A stretch of DNA of 64,000 nt from Cyanobacteria bacterium SIG30 (GCA_015152475.1 SUTW01000002.1:173510-237509), one strand, 5' to 3'. Counted from the first letter of the stretch, positions 1 to 7,955 are shown. A program made the numbers and translations. Notes: generated by a model not told the origin, from the sequence alone.

Positions 1-1073
1 ATAATGTCTCTCATTCTTTGAGAACCAGCTTCTGGCGCAAGTGTTATTGTTGCCTTTTTAACTTCACCCGCGAGATTTGCAAGATTTAGCGAAAATTTAT
101 CAGCCCTTTGACTTGGAAGTGAAACATTGATGCCTTTATCTTTAAATGTTACATTCAATTTTTGTAAAATTTCTTCTATATCTTTGTGGTCGTTTGACGA
201 TAGTGAAAGTAGCGAATATTCATCATAGCCTGTGTTGTTTACATACTTTTCAACTAAATCTATAATTTCTTCTTTGTCTCTTTCTCTGATTGGCAAATTT
301 GTATGAGCACTTTGGCAAAAACGGCATAATCTTGCACACCCCCTTCTTATTTCAACAACTGCTCTATCCTGAATAGAAGCAAAATGTGGTATTGGTGATG
401 CTGTTGGGTGCCATTCATATTTAAGAGGTGAAACTCTCTTGCTTACTTTTTTTGAAAATTTCGGACTATACACACCCTCAATTTTAGCCATTTCCATCAA
501 AATTTCGTCACGGCTTTTGTTTTTGTTTTTATCGTATATATCACATAGCTCAACAAGAACCTCTTCGCCATCTCCTATTGAAAATAAATCAATAAAATCA
601 ACCATCGGGTTTGGGTTAAAAACGCAAGGTCCACCTGCAATAATTATTGGATGTTCTTTTATTCTGTCTTTTGAATAAACTGGAATATCGGACATTTCAA
701 GCATAGCAAGAACTGTTGTAAATGCTAATTCATATTGAAGTCCAAATGCAATAAGATTAAATTCTTTTGCTGGTTTCTTGCTATCTAGGCCATATAATAA
801 TTTATTATTTTCTTTTAATAGTTTTTTAAAGTCTTCTTCCGGAGCATAAACTCTATCTGCCATATAATCATCTGTTGAATTTATTATGTGGTATAAAATT
901 TTGTGCCCAAAATTACTTATGCCAATTTCATATTTGTCTGGAAATGCAAGAAGCATTTTTACTTTTTTATCATCAAAGTTTTTGTCTATACTTAAAAATT
1001 CGCCACCAGTGTATCTTGATGGTTTTTCGCAGTTGTATAATATTTCCTGATATTCTTCTAAAAAATTACACAT
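1..1073 (-). CDS. B12-binding radical SAM protein (TIGR03960-like), C-terminus cut by window edge
   Basis: Reading from the ATG at 1073, the frame stays open to the window edge (about 357 codons), so the C-terminal part is missing. The first half looks like a cobalamin-binding Rossmann region (AGGPCVFNPNP near residue 150). RRGCARLCRFCQ then supplies the CxxxCxxC that binds the radical SAM [4Fe-4S] cluster (Cys246, 250, 253). It is followed by TGYDEYSLLSLSS and LAPEAGSQRMRDI, signatures I associate with the TIGR03960 family. The substrate of that family is unknown to me. The ATG overlaps the stop of the upstream 107-residue gene as TAATG, so the two are probably translationally coupled, and both probably follow pgi in one operon. 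Confidence 0.85.
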   Translation of the reverse strand, partial: MCNFLEEYQEILYNCEKPSRYTGGEFLSIDKNFDDKKVKMLLAFPDKYEIGISNFGHKILYHIINSTDDYMADRVYAPEEDFKKLLKENNKLLYGLDSKKPAKEFNLIAFGLQYELAFTTVLAMLEMSDIPVYSKDRIKEHPIIIAGGPCVFNPNPMVDFIDLFSIGDGEEVLVELCDIYDKNKNKSRDEILMEMAKIEGVYSPKFSKKVSKRVSPLKYEWHPTASPIPHFASIQDRAVVEIRRGCARLCRFCQSAHTNLPIRERDKEEIIDLVEKYVNNTGYDEYSLLSLSSNDHKDIEEILQKLNVTFKDKGINVSLPSQRADKFSLNLANLAGEVKKATITLAPEAGSQRMRDI

Positions 1074-1396
1074 TAGGCAAGTATTTCCGGATTAAATTTG
1101 TCTATTTCTATAATTTCGCCTTTAATTTTACCTTCGTTATAAAGAGTGAAAAATTTTGTAATGTCTTCATTGCTTACAAAATAGTTATGTAAAATTGTTT
1201 TATTTTTTTCTTCAACTGCAATTGTGATAGTATATTTGTTTGTTTGAGAATATTTTTTTAAATGTTCGTTATTGAAATCAAAACCATTTATATCGCGCAA
1301 CATAGAAACATAAGCAAAACCTTCCTTATTTAAAAGTCTTTTGTTTGCAGGATTTTTTAATTTATTTTTTGGAAATTCTGTAATCTTATCACTCAT
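1073..1396 (-). CDS. hypothetical protein, 107 aa
   Basis: I do not recognise this protein. It is small, charged and soluble, with no signal peptide or membrane segment, and ends in an Ile/Glu-rich stretch (GEIIEIDKF). I prefer the ATG at 1396 (MSDKITEF); an in-frame TTG at 1432 would add 12 residues. Neither start has a strong ribosome site, although GAG lies about 13 bases upstream of the ATG. It sits 45 bases after pgi and its stop overlaps the start of the radical SAM gene, so a three-gene operon is likely. This coupling is the only hint to its role. Confidence 0.6.
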   Translation of the reverse strand: MSDKITEFPKNKLKNPANKRLLNKEGFAYVSMLRDINGFDFNNEHLKKYSQTNKYTITIAVEEKNKTILHNYFVSNEDITKFFTLYNEGKIKGEIIEIDKFNPEILA

Positions 1397-1441
1397 ACTT
1401 CTATTAAACTCTATTCTGCCATGCTTTTGCAAGTAATTAAA

Positions 1442-2854
1442 TTAGTTATATTTAATCACCTGTTGTTCTCCAAGTTCTTTAATTTCTTTTATATGCTGTG
1501 CTGAATCTTCATAACCTATACGACCCATAAGTGCATATGTATAGTTTTTGGTTTGGTCAACTGCTGGTTGGTCAAAAGCGTTGATATTGTATAATTCACC
1601 TGATATTGCAGTTTCAATTTCAAGCATATAAAGAAGTTGCGCCAAATAATAAGGTGTAATTTCTGGTATTTCAATAGTTATATTTGGGCGGTTATAATCA
1701 CAAAGAGCAACGGTTGTGGCATCCAATTCTGCATTTAGCAACTGATTCATTGTTTTTCCACCAAGATAACCAATGCCTGTGTATTCAAATATTTTTGGTA
1801 TATCAAGTGTTTTATTAAAATTATCTACTTTTATAAAAGTTATAACTTTGTCGTTTGGACCTTCGGTATAAAGTTGAAGTTGTGAATGTTGGTCTGTTGC
1901 ACCAACCGCTCTTATTGGTGTTGGACCATTATTTATTTTGTTGCCATTTTTATCAACTTCCTTGCCAAGACTTTCTGCTTTTAGTTGTGCATACCAGTCA
2001 GGTATATATCTTAATCTGCTTGAATAAGGCATCATAACTGATAAATTTTTGCCTTTTTGTGTGTCCAGTAAGAAATGAATAAGCGCACTTTGGGCTGCAA
2101 TATTTTGGTAAATGTCAGTATTTTTTAGTGCTAAATCCATATTTTTAACACCTTCAATTATTTCATCGACATCTATTCCGACAAGTGCTAAAGGCAAAAG
2201 TCCAACCGCAGAAAATACAGAAAATCTTCCGCCTATATCATCTGGAACAGTAAAAGTTTTGTAACCTTCTTCATTTGAGAGTTGTCTTAAAACACCAACT
2301 TCGGCATCAGTTGTTGCAACAACAGCCTTTCTGTAATCATCACCTAATTCTTTTTGGAGTCTGTCTTTTATGACCATAAATTGGGCCATAGTTTCTGCAG
2401 TTGAGCCAGATTTTGTGATAACATTAACTAGTGTTCTTTTTAAATTAAGCATGTCTAAAAGTGCTTCAATTTGGTCTGGGTCAATATTGTCTAAAAAGAA
2501 TATTCTTGGATAATTTTCCCTGTCACTTGTAGATAATAAATTCCAATATGGTTTTAAGAGGGCTTCTGTTAAAGCCAAACCACCTAAGGCCGAGCCACCT
2601 ATACCTAATATTAAAATGTTATCAAATCTGCCTTCAACCATTGCAGCAAATTCTTTAACATACCAGACGGTTTCTTCGCTGTATCCCAAATTCATCCATT
2701 GAAGCCATTGTCCTGGTTTGTCTTTTCTTAAATTCAAATCAGTAATAATTTTTTTGATGGCTGGTGCATATTGAGTAAATTCAAAAGACAAATCTAAGCC
2801 ATGTTCGCTGCCAATAACGTCTATATTTGTGTTTCTGTAATTAAGCTTCAACAT
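1442..2854 (-). CDS. pgi: glucose-6-phosphate isomerase
   Basis: It interconverts glucose-6-phosphate and fructose-6-phosphate in cytoplasmic glycolysis and gluconeogenesis. Family hallmarks are ILGIGGSALGG in the first SIS domain and VITKSGSTAET, which binds the sugar phosphate, followed by GGRFSVFSAVGLLPLA in the second SIS domain. Length (about 470 residues) fits the shorter bacterial form. I chose the ATG at 2854 because GAAGG sits eight bases upstream; an ATG at 2869 would add five residues but has no ribosome site. It heads a probable operon with the 107-residue gene and the radical SAM gene, and is divergent from the histidine-kinase-like gene at 2957. Confidence 0.95.
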   Translation of the reverse strand: MLKLNYRNTNIDVIGSEHGLDLSFEFTQYAPAIKKIITDLNLRKDKPGQWLQWMNLGYSEETVWYVKEFAAMVEGRFDNILILGIGGSALGGLALTEALLKPYWNLLSTSDRENYPRIFFLDNIDPDQIEALLDMLNLKRTLVNVITKSGSTAETMAQFMVIKDRLQKELGDDYRKAVVATTDAEVGVLRQLSNEEGYKTFTVPDDIGGRFSVFSAVGLLPLALVGIDVDEIIEGVKNMDLALKNTDIYQNIAAQSALIHFLLDTQKGKNLSVMMPYSSRLRYIPDWYAQLKAESLGKEVDKNGNKINNGPTPIRAVGATDQHSQLQLYTEGPNDKVITFIKVDNFNKTLDIPKIFEYTGIGYLGGKTMNQLLNAELDATTVALCDYNRPNITIEIPEITPYYLAQLLYMLEIETAISGELYNINAFDQPAVDQTKNYTYALMGRIGYEDSAQHIKEIKELGEQQVIKYN

Positions 2855-2956
2855 CTTCGGTACCTTCATTTATTCTAATATGCTGACAATTTAAAGTAAA
2901 CAAATATAGCCTGTCGTGCAATAAAAAATTTACATTTTTATAAAATAATTCATATT

Positions 2957-3697
2957 ATGACTAAACAAATTTCTTCAAAAATCATAGAAAAAATCAAATT
3001 TGGTGATGACAACTTTGTTGATTATGAAAAAATCTTTGATGATTGCATAAAAATAAATAATTGCAAAACACAATTTTGCTCTAATTTTTTGGAATTTAAA
3101 AAAACGGTTCAGTTTTTTCTTGAATTTTATAAAAAAAGAAATACTTTTTATGCTCATTTAATCCATGATATCAAAAGTCCAATGCTCGCAATGGGGCTTG
3201 CAATCAGAAATAATGAAGAAATTGTAATTGATGACATTTATAAAACAAATTGTTTAATTTTGGAGATTATCAATGATTCTTTGGCACTTTTTGACAATAA
3301 AAATTTAAAAAAAGAATATTCTAATTTAGGTAATGTTTTAGATGAAATAATCCAAAGTCTTAAAGTTTTTATTGATGAAAAACATATAAATATTCAGATT
3401 ATTCATCATGACAAAATTCCCTGTGTTTATACTTATAAAATTTGTCTTGAACGTATTTTTTTAAATCTTTTGTTTAATGCGATAAAATTTTCACCAAAAA
3501 ATGATGAAATCTTAATAACTTTTCAAAAAGATAAAATTATGTTTCAAAATAATGTAGATAAAAATATTAAGAGTAAAGGTTTTGGCTTTGGACTTGATAT
3601 TATCTATGATTTGTGTTTAAAAGCCGATATTAAAATTTCAAAACGAAGATTGTTAAATAAAATGTGCTATACACTTAGATTTCCTGATATGTTTTAA
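2957..3697 (+). CDS. small histidine-kinase-like ATPase, 246 aa
   Basis: A soluble protein with a kinase-core layout but no sensor or membrane segment. HLIHDIKSPM matches an H-box with His70 as possible phosphoacceptor. FLNLLFNAIKFSP holds an N-box with Asn174, and GFGFGLDII (208-216) resembles the G2 ATP-lid. The usual DxGxG between N-box and lid is absent: the sequence there reads MFQNNVDKN. ATP binding may therefore be weak or altered. No response regulator is adjacent. It could be an orphan kinase or a phosphotransfer or scaffold protein. The 3' end overlaps the convergent rnhC gene by 23 bases. No clear ribosome site precedes the ATG. Confidence 0.7.
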   Translation: MTKQISSKIIEKIKFGDDNFVDYEKIFDDCIKINNCKTQFCSNFLEFKKTVQFFLEFYKKRNTFYAHLIHDIKSPMLAMGLAIRNNEEIVIDDIYKTNCLILEIINDSLALFDNKNLKKEYSNLGNVLDEIIQSLKVFIDEKHINIQIIHHDKIPCVYTYKICLERIFLNLLFNAIKFSPKNDEILITFQKDKIMFQNNVDKNIKSKGFGFGLDIIYDLCLKADIKISKRRLLNKMCYTLRFPDMF

Positions 3698-4532
3698 AAT
3701 GAGTTTTTGAAACATGCCTTAATTCTTCTTTTGAATATTTTTGAATAAAATTTTGTGCGGTTTTTTTAACCAAGCCAGATGCCCCTTTTGGTAAATTTAT
3801 TTCGTAATCTTTGCTTAGTTTTTCCATTCTTTTAACAAATTCTGCTCTTGCCAAAATTGATGCACAAGCAACAGCTGTATCTTCTTCAGCTTTTGTTTTT
3901 TGTATAACTTTAATTTGTCTGCCTTTTTCTTTTAAGGCATTTAGTATAACTTTTTCATCTGCAAATTGGTCACATAAGGCAAGTTTGCATTCGGTTTCTT
4001 TTAAAATGTTTTCGATAACACTTGCATGACCCCAGGCAAGTAATTTATTTAAATTTTTAAAACTCACATAAAGCTCATTATATTTTGCGGGGTTAATAAG
4101 AATAACATTGTATTTGGCAACCTCTTTTATTTTTGACTCTAAGATTAAAATTTGTTTATCGGATAGCTTTTTGCTATCCATAACCCCTTGCTTTTGCAGG
4201 TCTTCTGCATTTTTTTTATCTAAATATACGCCAGCTATAACAAGAGGACCAAAAAAATCTCCCTTTCCGCTTTCATCAACTCCAATATGCGGATAATCTA
4301 AAATTTCTTGTTTTTCTTCAATTTCAACTTCAAAATATTTTGCTAAAATTTCATCAACTTTGCTTCCTTGCAACACCATTTTTCCGCTTGTGTAAAATGA
4401 TGCGGTTAAACCTTGTTTTCTTGCTTGAAAAAACATATATTGTGGCTTTGAAAATGTGCAGTTTTCTTCTTCAAAAATTCTTTTTAATATATCTATATCT
4501 GCAATATTATATTTTTTTGTATATGTATTCAT
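3675..4532 (-). CDS. rnhC: ribonuclease HIII
   Basis: It cleaves RNA in RNA-DNA hybrids in the cytoplasm (R-loops, primers). The catalytic motif GVDESGKGDFFGPLVIAG carries the acidic residues of type 2 RNase H in the DESGKGD form typical of HIII. It is preceded by an N-terminal substrate-binding region of about 85 residues, which distinguishes HIII from HII. Later conserved parts are DSKKLSD and ASILARAEFV. Its 285 residues are normal for the family. There is no ribosome site: a TATAAT box lies exactly six bases upstream of the ATG, suggesting a leaderless mRNA. The gene is convergent with, and overlaps, the kinase-like gene. Confidence 0.93.
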   Translation of the reverse strand: MNTYTKKYNIADIDILKRIFEEENCTFSKPQYMFFQARKQGLTASFYTSGKMVLQGSKVDEILAKYFEVEIEEKQEILDYPHIGVDESGKGDFFGPLVIAGVYLDKKNAEDLQKQGVMDSKKLSDKQILILESKIKEVAKYNVILINPAKYNELYVSFKNLNKLLAWGHASVIENILKETECKLALCDQFADEKVILNALKEKGRQIKVIQKTKAEEDTAVACASILARAEFVKRMEKLSKDYEINLPKGASGLVKKTAQNFIQKYSKEELRHVSKTHFKTYQEI

Positions 4533-4538
4533 ATTTTA

Positions 4539-4544
4539 ATTATA
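4539..4544 (-). promoter_or_regulatory. -10 box of rnhC implying a leaderless transcript
   Basis: TATAAT on the minus strand, followed by TAAAAT and then ATG. With the usual -7 to +1 spacing, the first transcribed base would be the A of the start codon. No convincing -35 is visible. Confidence 0.45.
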
Positions 4545-4590
4545 CAATAATATTGATTTTTTGCTTTGTTTTAGTTATTCTAAAATTAAT

Positions 4591-4760
4591 GGCGGATGTC
4601 GCCATTGTGGTTCTAGGAACCACACAAAAAGACGCAAACATTTAAATATTAATTTTATGGCGGGTGTCGCCATTGTGGTTCTCGGCCCTGAGAGATTTTT
4701 GGTTCCGAGGTCATGTAGGAACCACACAAAAAGACACAAACATTTAAATATTAATTTTAT
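4591..4760 (+). repeat. two decayed partial copies of tRNA-His upstream of the intact gene
   Basis: GGCGGATGTCGCC at 4591 and GGCGGGTGTCGCC at 4659 match the first 13 bases of tRNA-His. Each runs directly into ATTGTGGTTC, the anticodon-loop part of the tRNA, so the D-arm region is missing. Each copy is followed by GGAACCACACAAAAAGAC and a shared AT-rich spacer before the next copy. In the first, GTGGTTC-TAG-GAACCAC forms a perfect hairpin; in the second the loop is enlarged by about 34 bases containing CTCGG/CCGAG. Unit spacing is 68 and then 102 bases. Confidence 0.8.
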
Positions 4761-4837
4761 GGCGGGTGTCGCCAAGTGGTTAAGGCCTCGGATTGTGGTT
4801 CCGATATTCGTGGGTTCGAACCCCATCACCCGCCCCA
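4761..4837 (+). tRNA. tRNA-His (GTG)
   Basis: The acceptor stem GGCGGGTG pairs with CACCCGCC over eight base pairs, giving the extra G-1:C73 pair diagnostic of tRNA-His. The anticodon stem TCGGA/TCCGA encloses the loop TTGTGGT with anticodon GTG. The T-arm is GTGGGTTCGAACCCCAT. CCA is encoded, unlike the tRNA-Pro and tRNA-Ser genes in this window. Confidence 0.95.
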
Positions 4838-4872
4838 TAAAAAAGATGATGACAAGGGTTATCGTCTTTTTT
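4838..4872 (+). terminator. terminator after tRNA-His
   Basis: AAAAAAGATGAT and ATCGTCTTTTTT form a stem with one G-U pair around a GACAAGGGTT loop, ending in a T-run directly after the tRNA. Confidence 0.75.
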
Positions 4873-4940
4873 ATTGTGTAGATTCTTTTTTAAAAATGTA
4901 CAAAAAATGAATTTTATTGTCGGTATTTTGTTTTAGTTGA

Positions 4941-4963
4941 TTTAACTTGATTAATAAGTTAAA
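4941..4963 (+). promoter_or_regulatory. perfect inverted repeat upstream of the CDP-glycerol-type gene
   Basis: TTTAACTT-GATTAAT-AAGTTAAA: eight-base perfect arms with a seven-base spacer, 83 bases upstream of the start at 5046. The symmetry suggests a dimeric repressor site, but no regulator is encoded nearby. In AT-rich DNA chance is possible. Confidence 0.35.
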
Positions 4964-5045
4964 ATAAGCATACAAATATTTAAAAACTGGAATTTATATT
5001 ATTTATCAAATAGAACTGGAATAATAATTTTAAGAGCGATTTACA

Positions 5046-6335
5046 ATGCACAAGAGATTTTTTAATTTTTTATTAAGTATTCATAAAAATCATGAAACAT
5101 CAAGGTTTGAAATAACTTTTTTGGGGATAAAAATTAAATTTTTGTGCAAAAAATTACTTAAAACCCCAGATTATTCAAAGGTGTTAGAAAAAATTAAAGA
5201 AAAATATAAAAATAAGCAAAAAATTCGTGTTGGATTTTATGTTTGTGAAAATGCAAAATGGAACGCAGAAGATTTATATAATTTATTAGAAAAAAGCGAA
5301 GAATTTGAGCCAGTTATTCTTGCTTCTGTTCTTGTTCGCGATTGTAAAGGCAAAGATAATGGAAAAGATATTCTGCAAGAAAATTACGAGTTTTTTAACA
5401 ATAATAGCAAAAATGTAGTCAAGGTTTATGATGAAGAAAAAAGAGAATATATTCCGCTTAAAAAATTTGACCTAGATATTCTTTTTTATCAGCAACCTTG
5501 GGGAATACCTGAGATTCACAATATTGATTGTACAAAAGATTTTGCTCTTAGTTGTCATTTTCATTATGGCTTACATATTTTTAAATCAAAAATCACGGAT
5601 ATGTTCTTTTATAGGAAATTGTTTACCTATTTTATTACCAATGAAAATGAAAAAATGGATTTATTAAAGAAGGGTTATTCTAATCTTTTTGTTATTGGAT
5701 TTCCAAAATTAGATATATATAAAACGATAAAAAAAGAAAATGTTGACAATAAAAAGAAAACCATTATCTATGCACCTCATTTTAGTTATGATAAAAAAAG
5801 TATTTTAAAAATAGGTACATTTGATAAAAATGGCGAAAAAATGCTTGCTTTTGCAAAGCAACATCCTGAGTATAATTGGGTTTTTAAACCTCATCCTGTT
5901 TTAAGGCATCAATTAAGTTTAGATAATAAATATGGTGTTGATTATGTCGAAAAATATTATTCTGAATGGGAAAAAATAGGTAAAAAATACGAGCAAGGGA
6001 ATTATTTTGATTTGTTTTTGAATTCAGATTTAATGATTACGGATTGCTCCTCTTTTTTATTGGAATATTTACCAACAAATGCTCCTCTTTTCAGGTTTGA
6101 AAGAAAAGGCAGTGCACCATTGAATTCTTTTGGCAAAAAATTAGTTCAAAATTTATACAGAATTAATAATTTTAGTTCTTTTGAAAAAATGTTTGATCAA
6201 GTTATAAAAAATGATGCTGATTTTATGAAAAATCAGCGCGTAGAATTTATCAATAATATTTTAGGAGAAAATGTAGGTTCTGAAAAAATTGTAAACAGGC
6301 TATTATCTTGTATAAGGGGAGAAGATTTTTCATGA
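5046..6335 (+). CDS. CDP-glycerol glycerophosphotransferase-like protein
   Basis: Likely transfers glycerol phosphate (or another alditol phosphate) from a CDP donor to a surface glycan, at the inner membrane face. The C-terminal half has family features: KTIIYAPHFSYD, NWVFKPHPVLRH and DLMITDCSSFLLEYLP, the last being the donor-binding signature of the TagB/TagF fold. The N-terminus (FEITFLGIKIKFL) is a short leader often seen on glycan-cluster transferases. Its stop overlaps the next start (ATGA), and that gene makes CDP-glycerol, which supports the assignment. There is no second catalytic domain, so it resembles a single-unit transferase rather than a polymerase. 429 residues. Confidence 0.82.
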   Translation: MHKRFFNFLLSIHKNHETSRFEITFLGIKIKFLCKKLLKTPDYSKVLEKIKEKYKNKQKIRVGFYVCENAKWNAEDLYNLLEKSEEFEPVILASVLVRDCKGKDNGKDILQENYEFFNNNSKNVVKVYDEEKREYIPLKKFDLDILFYQQPWGIPEIHNIDCTKDFALSCHFHYGLHIFKSKITDMFFYRKLFTYFITNENEKMDLLKKGYSNLFVIGFPKLDIYKTIKKENVDNKKKTIIYAPHFSYDKKSILKIGTFDKNGEKMLAFAKQHPEYNWVFKPHPVLRHQLSLDNKYGVDYVEKYYSEWEKIGKKYEQGNYFDLFLNSDLMITDCSSFLLEYLPTNAPLFRFERKGSAPLNSFGKKLVQNLYRINNFSSFEKMFDQVIKNDADFMKNQRVEFINNILGENVGSEKIVNRLLSCIRGEDFS

Positions 6336-6721
6336 AAAGAGTTATAACATATGGAACTTTTGATGTTTTGCATTATGGGCATATTAATTTGTTAAAAAGA
6401 GCAAGAGCACTTGGAGACTATTTAATTGTTGTTTTGTCTTCTGATGAATTTAATGCAATAAAAAATAAAAAATCTTATTATACATATGAACAAAGAAAAA
6501 TGATTTTAGAAGCTTGCAGATATGTTGATTTGGTTGTGCCTGAACACACTTGGGAACAAAAAGTTGATGATGTAAAAAAATATCATGTAGATGTTTTTGT
6601 GATGGGTGATGACTGGTCTGGCAAATTTGATTTTTTAAAAGAATTTTGTGATGTTATCTATCTTCCAAGAACGCCAGATGTATGTTCAACTGAAACAAAA
6701 AAGCATTTAATTAAAAACTAA
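6332..6721 (+). CDS. tagD: glycerol-3-phosphate cytidylyltransferase
   Basis: Makes CDP-glycerol from CTP and glycerol-3-phosphate. GTFDVLHYGHINLLKRA contains the nucleotide-binding HxGH. The C-terminal PRTPDVCSTETKK corresponds to the RxxxxSTTxIK motif, slightly altered with Cys before STE. I place the start at the ATG at 6332, after AGGGGAGAAG, which gives 129 residues, the usual TagD length; an upstream in-frame ATG at 6308 lies inside the previous gene. The ATGA overlap with the transferase makes a two-gene module. Related cytidylyltransferases use other alditol or amino-alcohol phosphates, so the exact substrate is inferred. Confidence 0.9.
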   Translation: MKRVITYGTFDVLHYGHINLLKRARALGDYLIVVLSSDEFNAIKNKKSYYTYEQRKMILEACRYVDLVVPEHTWEQKVDDVKKYHVDVFVMGDDWSGKFDFLKEFCDVIYLPRTPDVCSTETKKHLIKN

Positions 6722-6750
6722 CAATAATGGGTTAAAATTTCGTTTTACCC

Positions 6751-6779
6751 TTGAAGCTATTTAAAAAATTTGTTATAAT
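6751..6779 (+). promoter_or_regulatory. sigma-70-type promoter of the pilin-like gene
   Basis: TTGAAG, a 17-base spacer, then TATAAT, ending 48 bases upstream of the pilin ATG. The AGAAAGG ribosome site follows. Confidence 0.65.
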
Positions 6780-6827
6780 AACAATATAAATTTTGTTGCG
6801 AATAGAATTAAGAAAGGTATAGAATTT

Positions 6828-7608
6828 ATGAAAAAATTAAACTTTAATCTCGGGGGGGGGGGCAACTAATAGTTTAAAAGCCTTCACCTTAGCAGAAGTT
6901 TTAATTACACTTGCAATCATTGGCGTTGTTGCAGCACTTACAATTCCAAGTGTCATTACTAATTATCAAAATCAAGAAAGAGCAACTGCTCTAAAAAGAG
7001 CTTATAGTGCACTTGCAAATACGACAAACCTTGCAATTAAGGATTATGGTCCAATTTCAAGCTGGCAAATTTCTGAAGGAGCTTACAACATTAATACATC
7101 AAGGGATTTTATTGAAAAATATATGCTTCCATATTTAAGAATTTCAAAAGATTGTGGTTTAAATATAGACGGCGATTGTAGTTTTGATTTTTCTTACAAT
7201 AATAATCCAGAAGTTTTTTCTTTGAGTCATTCATTTGCAAGATTCTTTTTAGCTGACGGAACAGCTGTTGCACTTAATGCGCGTAATTTTGGTACTGTAA
7301 CCAGTGCGCAAATTAACATAGATGTTAATGGGCAGAAGAAACCTAATAAATGGGGAGTTGACATTTTTATGTTTAATTACTTCTTAAAAAATGGTGATAA
7401 TTATACTGGGAAATTAGTTCCTGCTTGTGTTCCAGATGACCATGACAACTGTCTTTTTGAAGAATCTTTAAAACATGGCACTAATGCTTGCGCAAAAGAT
7501 AAGAATGGCGGATATTGCGCATATCTTATTATGCAAAATGGTTGGAAAATTCCAACAAAAGATGAATATGTTCGACTTGGTGGCGATAGAGACCAATATC
7601 CTTGGTAA
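6828..7608 (+). CDS. type IV pilin-like protein, out of frame here because of a poly-G tract
   Basis: The ATG at 6828, preceded by AAGAAAGGTATAG, encodes MKKLNFNLGGGGN and then stops. A run of 11 G at 6852-6862 shifts the frame. With 10 G the leader would read MKKLNFNLGGGATNSLKAF and continue into FTLAEVLITLAIIGVV, a classical class III/prepilin cleavage site and membrane helix. The frame then runs open to 7608, for about 260 residues. The tail has ADGTAVALN and INIDVNGQKKPNKWGVDIF, typical of secreted pseudopilins, with several Cys for disulfides. Prepilin peptidase would cleave before the FTLAEV helix. Slipped-strand phase variation is the likely meaning; a homopolymer sequencing error cannot be excluded. 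Confidence 0.8.
6852..6862 (+). repeat. 11-base poly-G tract
   Basis: Mononucleotide G run in very AT-rich DNA, inside the glycine-rich leader of the pilin-like gene. Tracts of 7, 10 or 13 G restore the reading frame; 11 breaks it. Confidence 0.9.
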
Positions 7609-7625
7609 AATTATTTAGATAAATT

Positions 7626-7657
7626 AAAATGCAAGGTTTATTTAAACCTTGCATTTT
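7626..7657. terminator. bidirectional terminator after the pilin-like gene
   Basis: AAAATGCAAGGTTTA pairs with TTAAACCTTGCATTTT. A-rich and T-rich flanks let it serve both the pilin gene and the convergent small gene that ends at 7674. Confidence 0.8.
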
Positions 7658-7673
7658 TGTTTGGATTAAATTT

Positions 7674-7955
7674 TTATGAAAGCCACTTGCCCCAATCTTT
7701 TATGTTTTCATCAATGGCATTTCCATAAGCTTCAAAAAAGTCTTCGCCTTTTGTTTCCATTCGTCCTATCGCATTGTTATTTGAATATATTTCATAGTAC
7801 CTGTCAATTTTAGCATTATATGCGTTTGGTATAGCCTCGCAAAAATCTTCATCTTTTGTCGCCATTCTTCCGACAGGCGTTTCATTTGCCCAAACATCTC
7901 CTATTTGTTTTCCTAATTTGTATCCAACATTCATTGATAATGGTAAAAAACTCAT
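7674..7955 (-). CDS. small hypothetical protein with an internal repeat, 93 aa
   Basis: Not recognised. A very strong ribosome site (TAGGAGGAG) supports the ATG at 7955. The protein contains two copies of a segment of about 23 residues: VGRMATKDEDFCEAI and IGRMETKGEDFFEAY, each followed by a short N-A-rich helix. It has no signal peptide and no convincing membrane segment. It is monocistronic, convergent with the pilin-like gene and bounded by a shared terminator. The repeats may be a small binding module; no function is assigned. Confidence 0.65.
   Translation of the reverse strand: MSFLPLSMNVGYKLGKQIGDVWANETPVGRMATKDEDFCEAIPNAYNAKIDRYYEIYSNNNAIGRMETKGEDFFEAYGNAIDENIKDWGKWLS

Noticed and set aside
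875..1192. Plus-strand frame over the radical SAM gene start
   Set aside because: The opposite strand encodes conserved radical SAM sequence through this stretch.
4591..4740. Functional extra tRNA-His genes
   Set aside because: The partial copies lack the D-arm, T-arm and 3' acceptor strand.
4561..4881. Open frames on both strands across the tRNA-His region
   Set aside because: They run through tRNA-His and its partial copies; the repeated peptides come from the repeated tRNA pieces and no ribosome site fits.
6852..6862. Treating the poly-G frameshift simply as a dead pseudogene
   Set aside because: The downstream frame is intact over 240 codons with promoter and ribosome site; a switch or a homopolymer read error fits better than decay.
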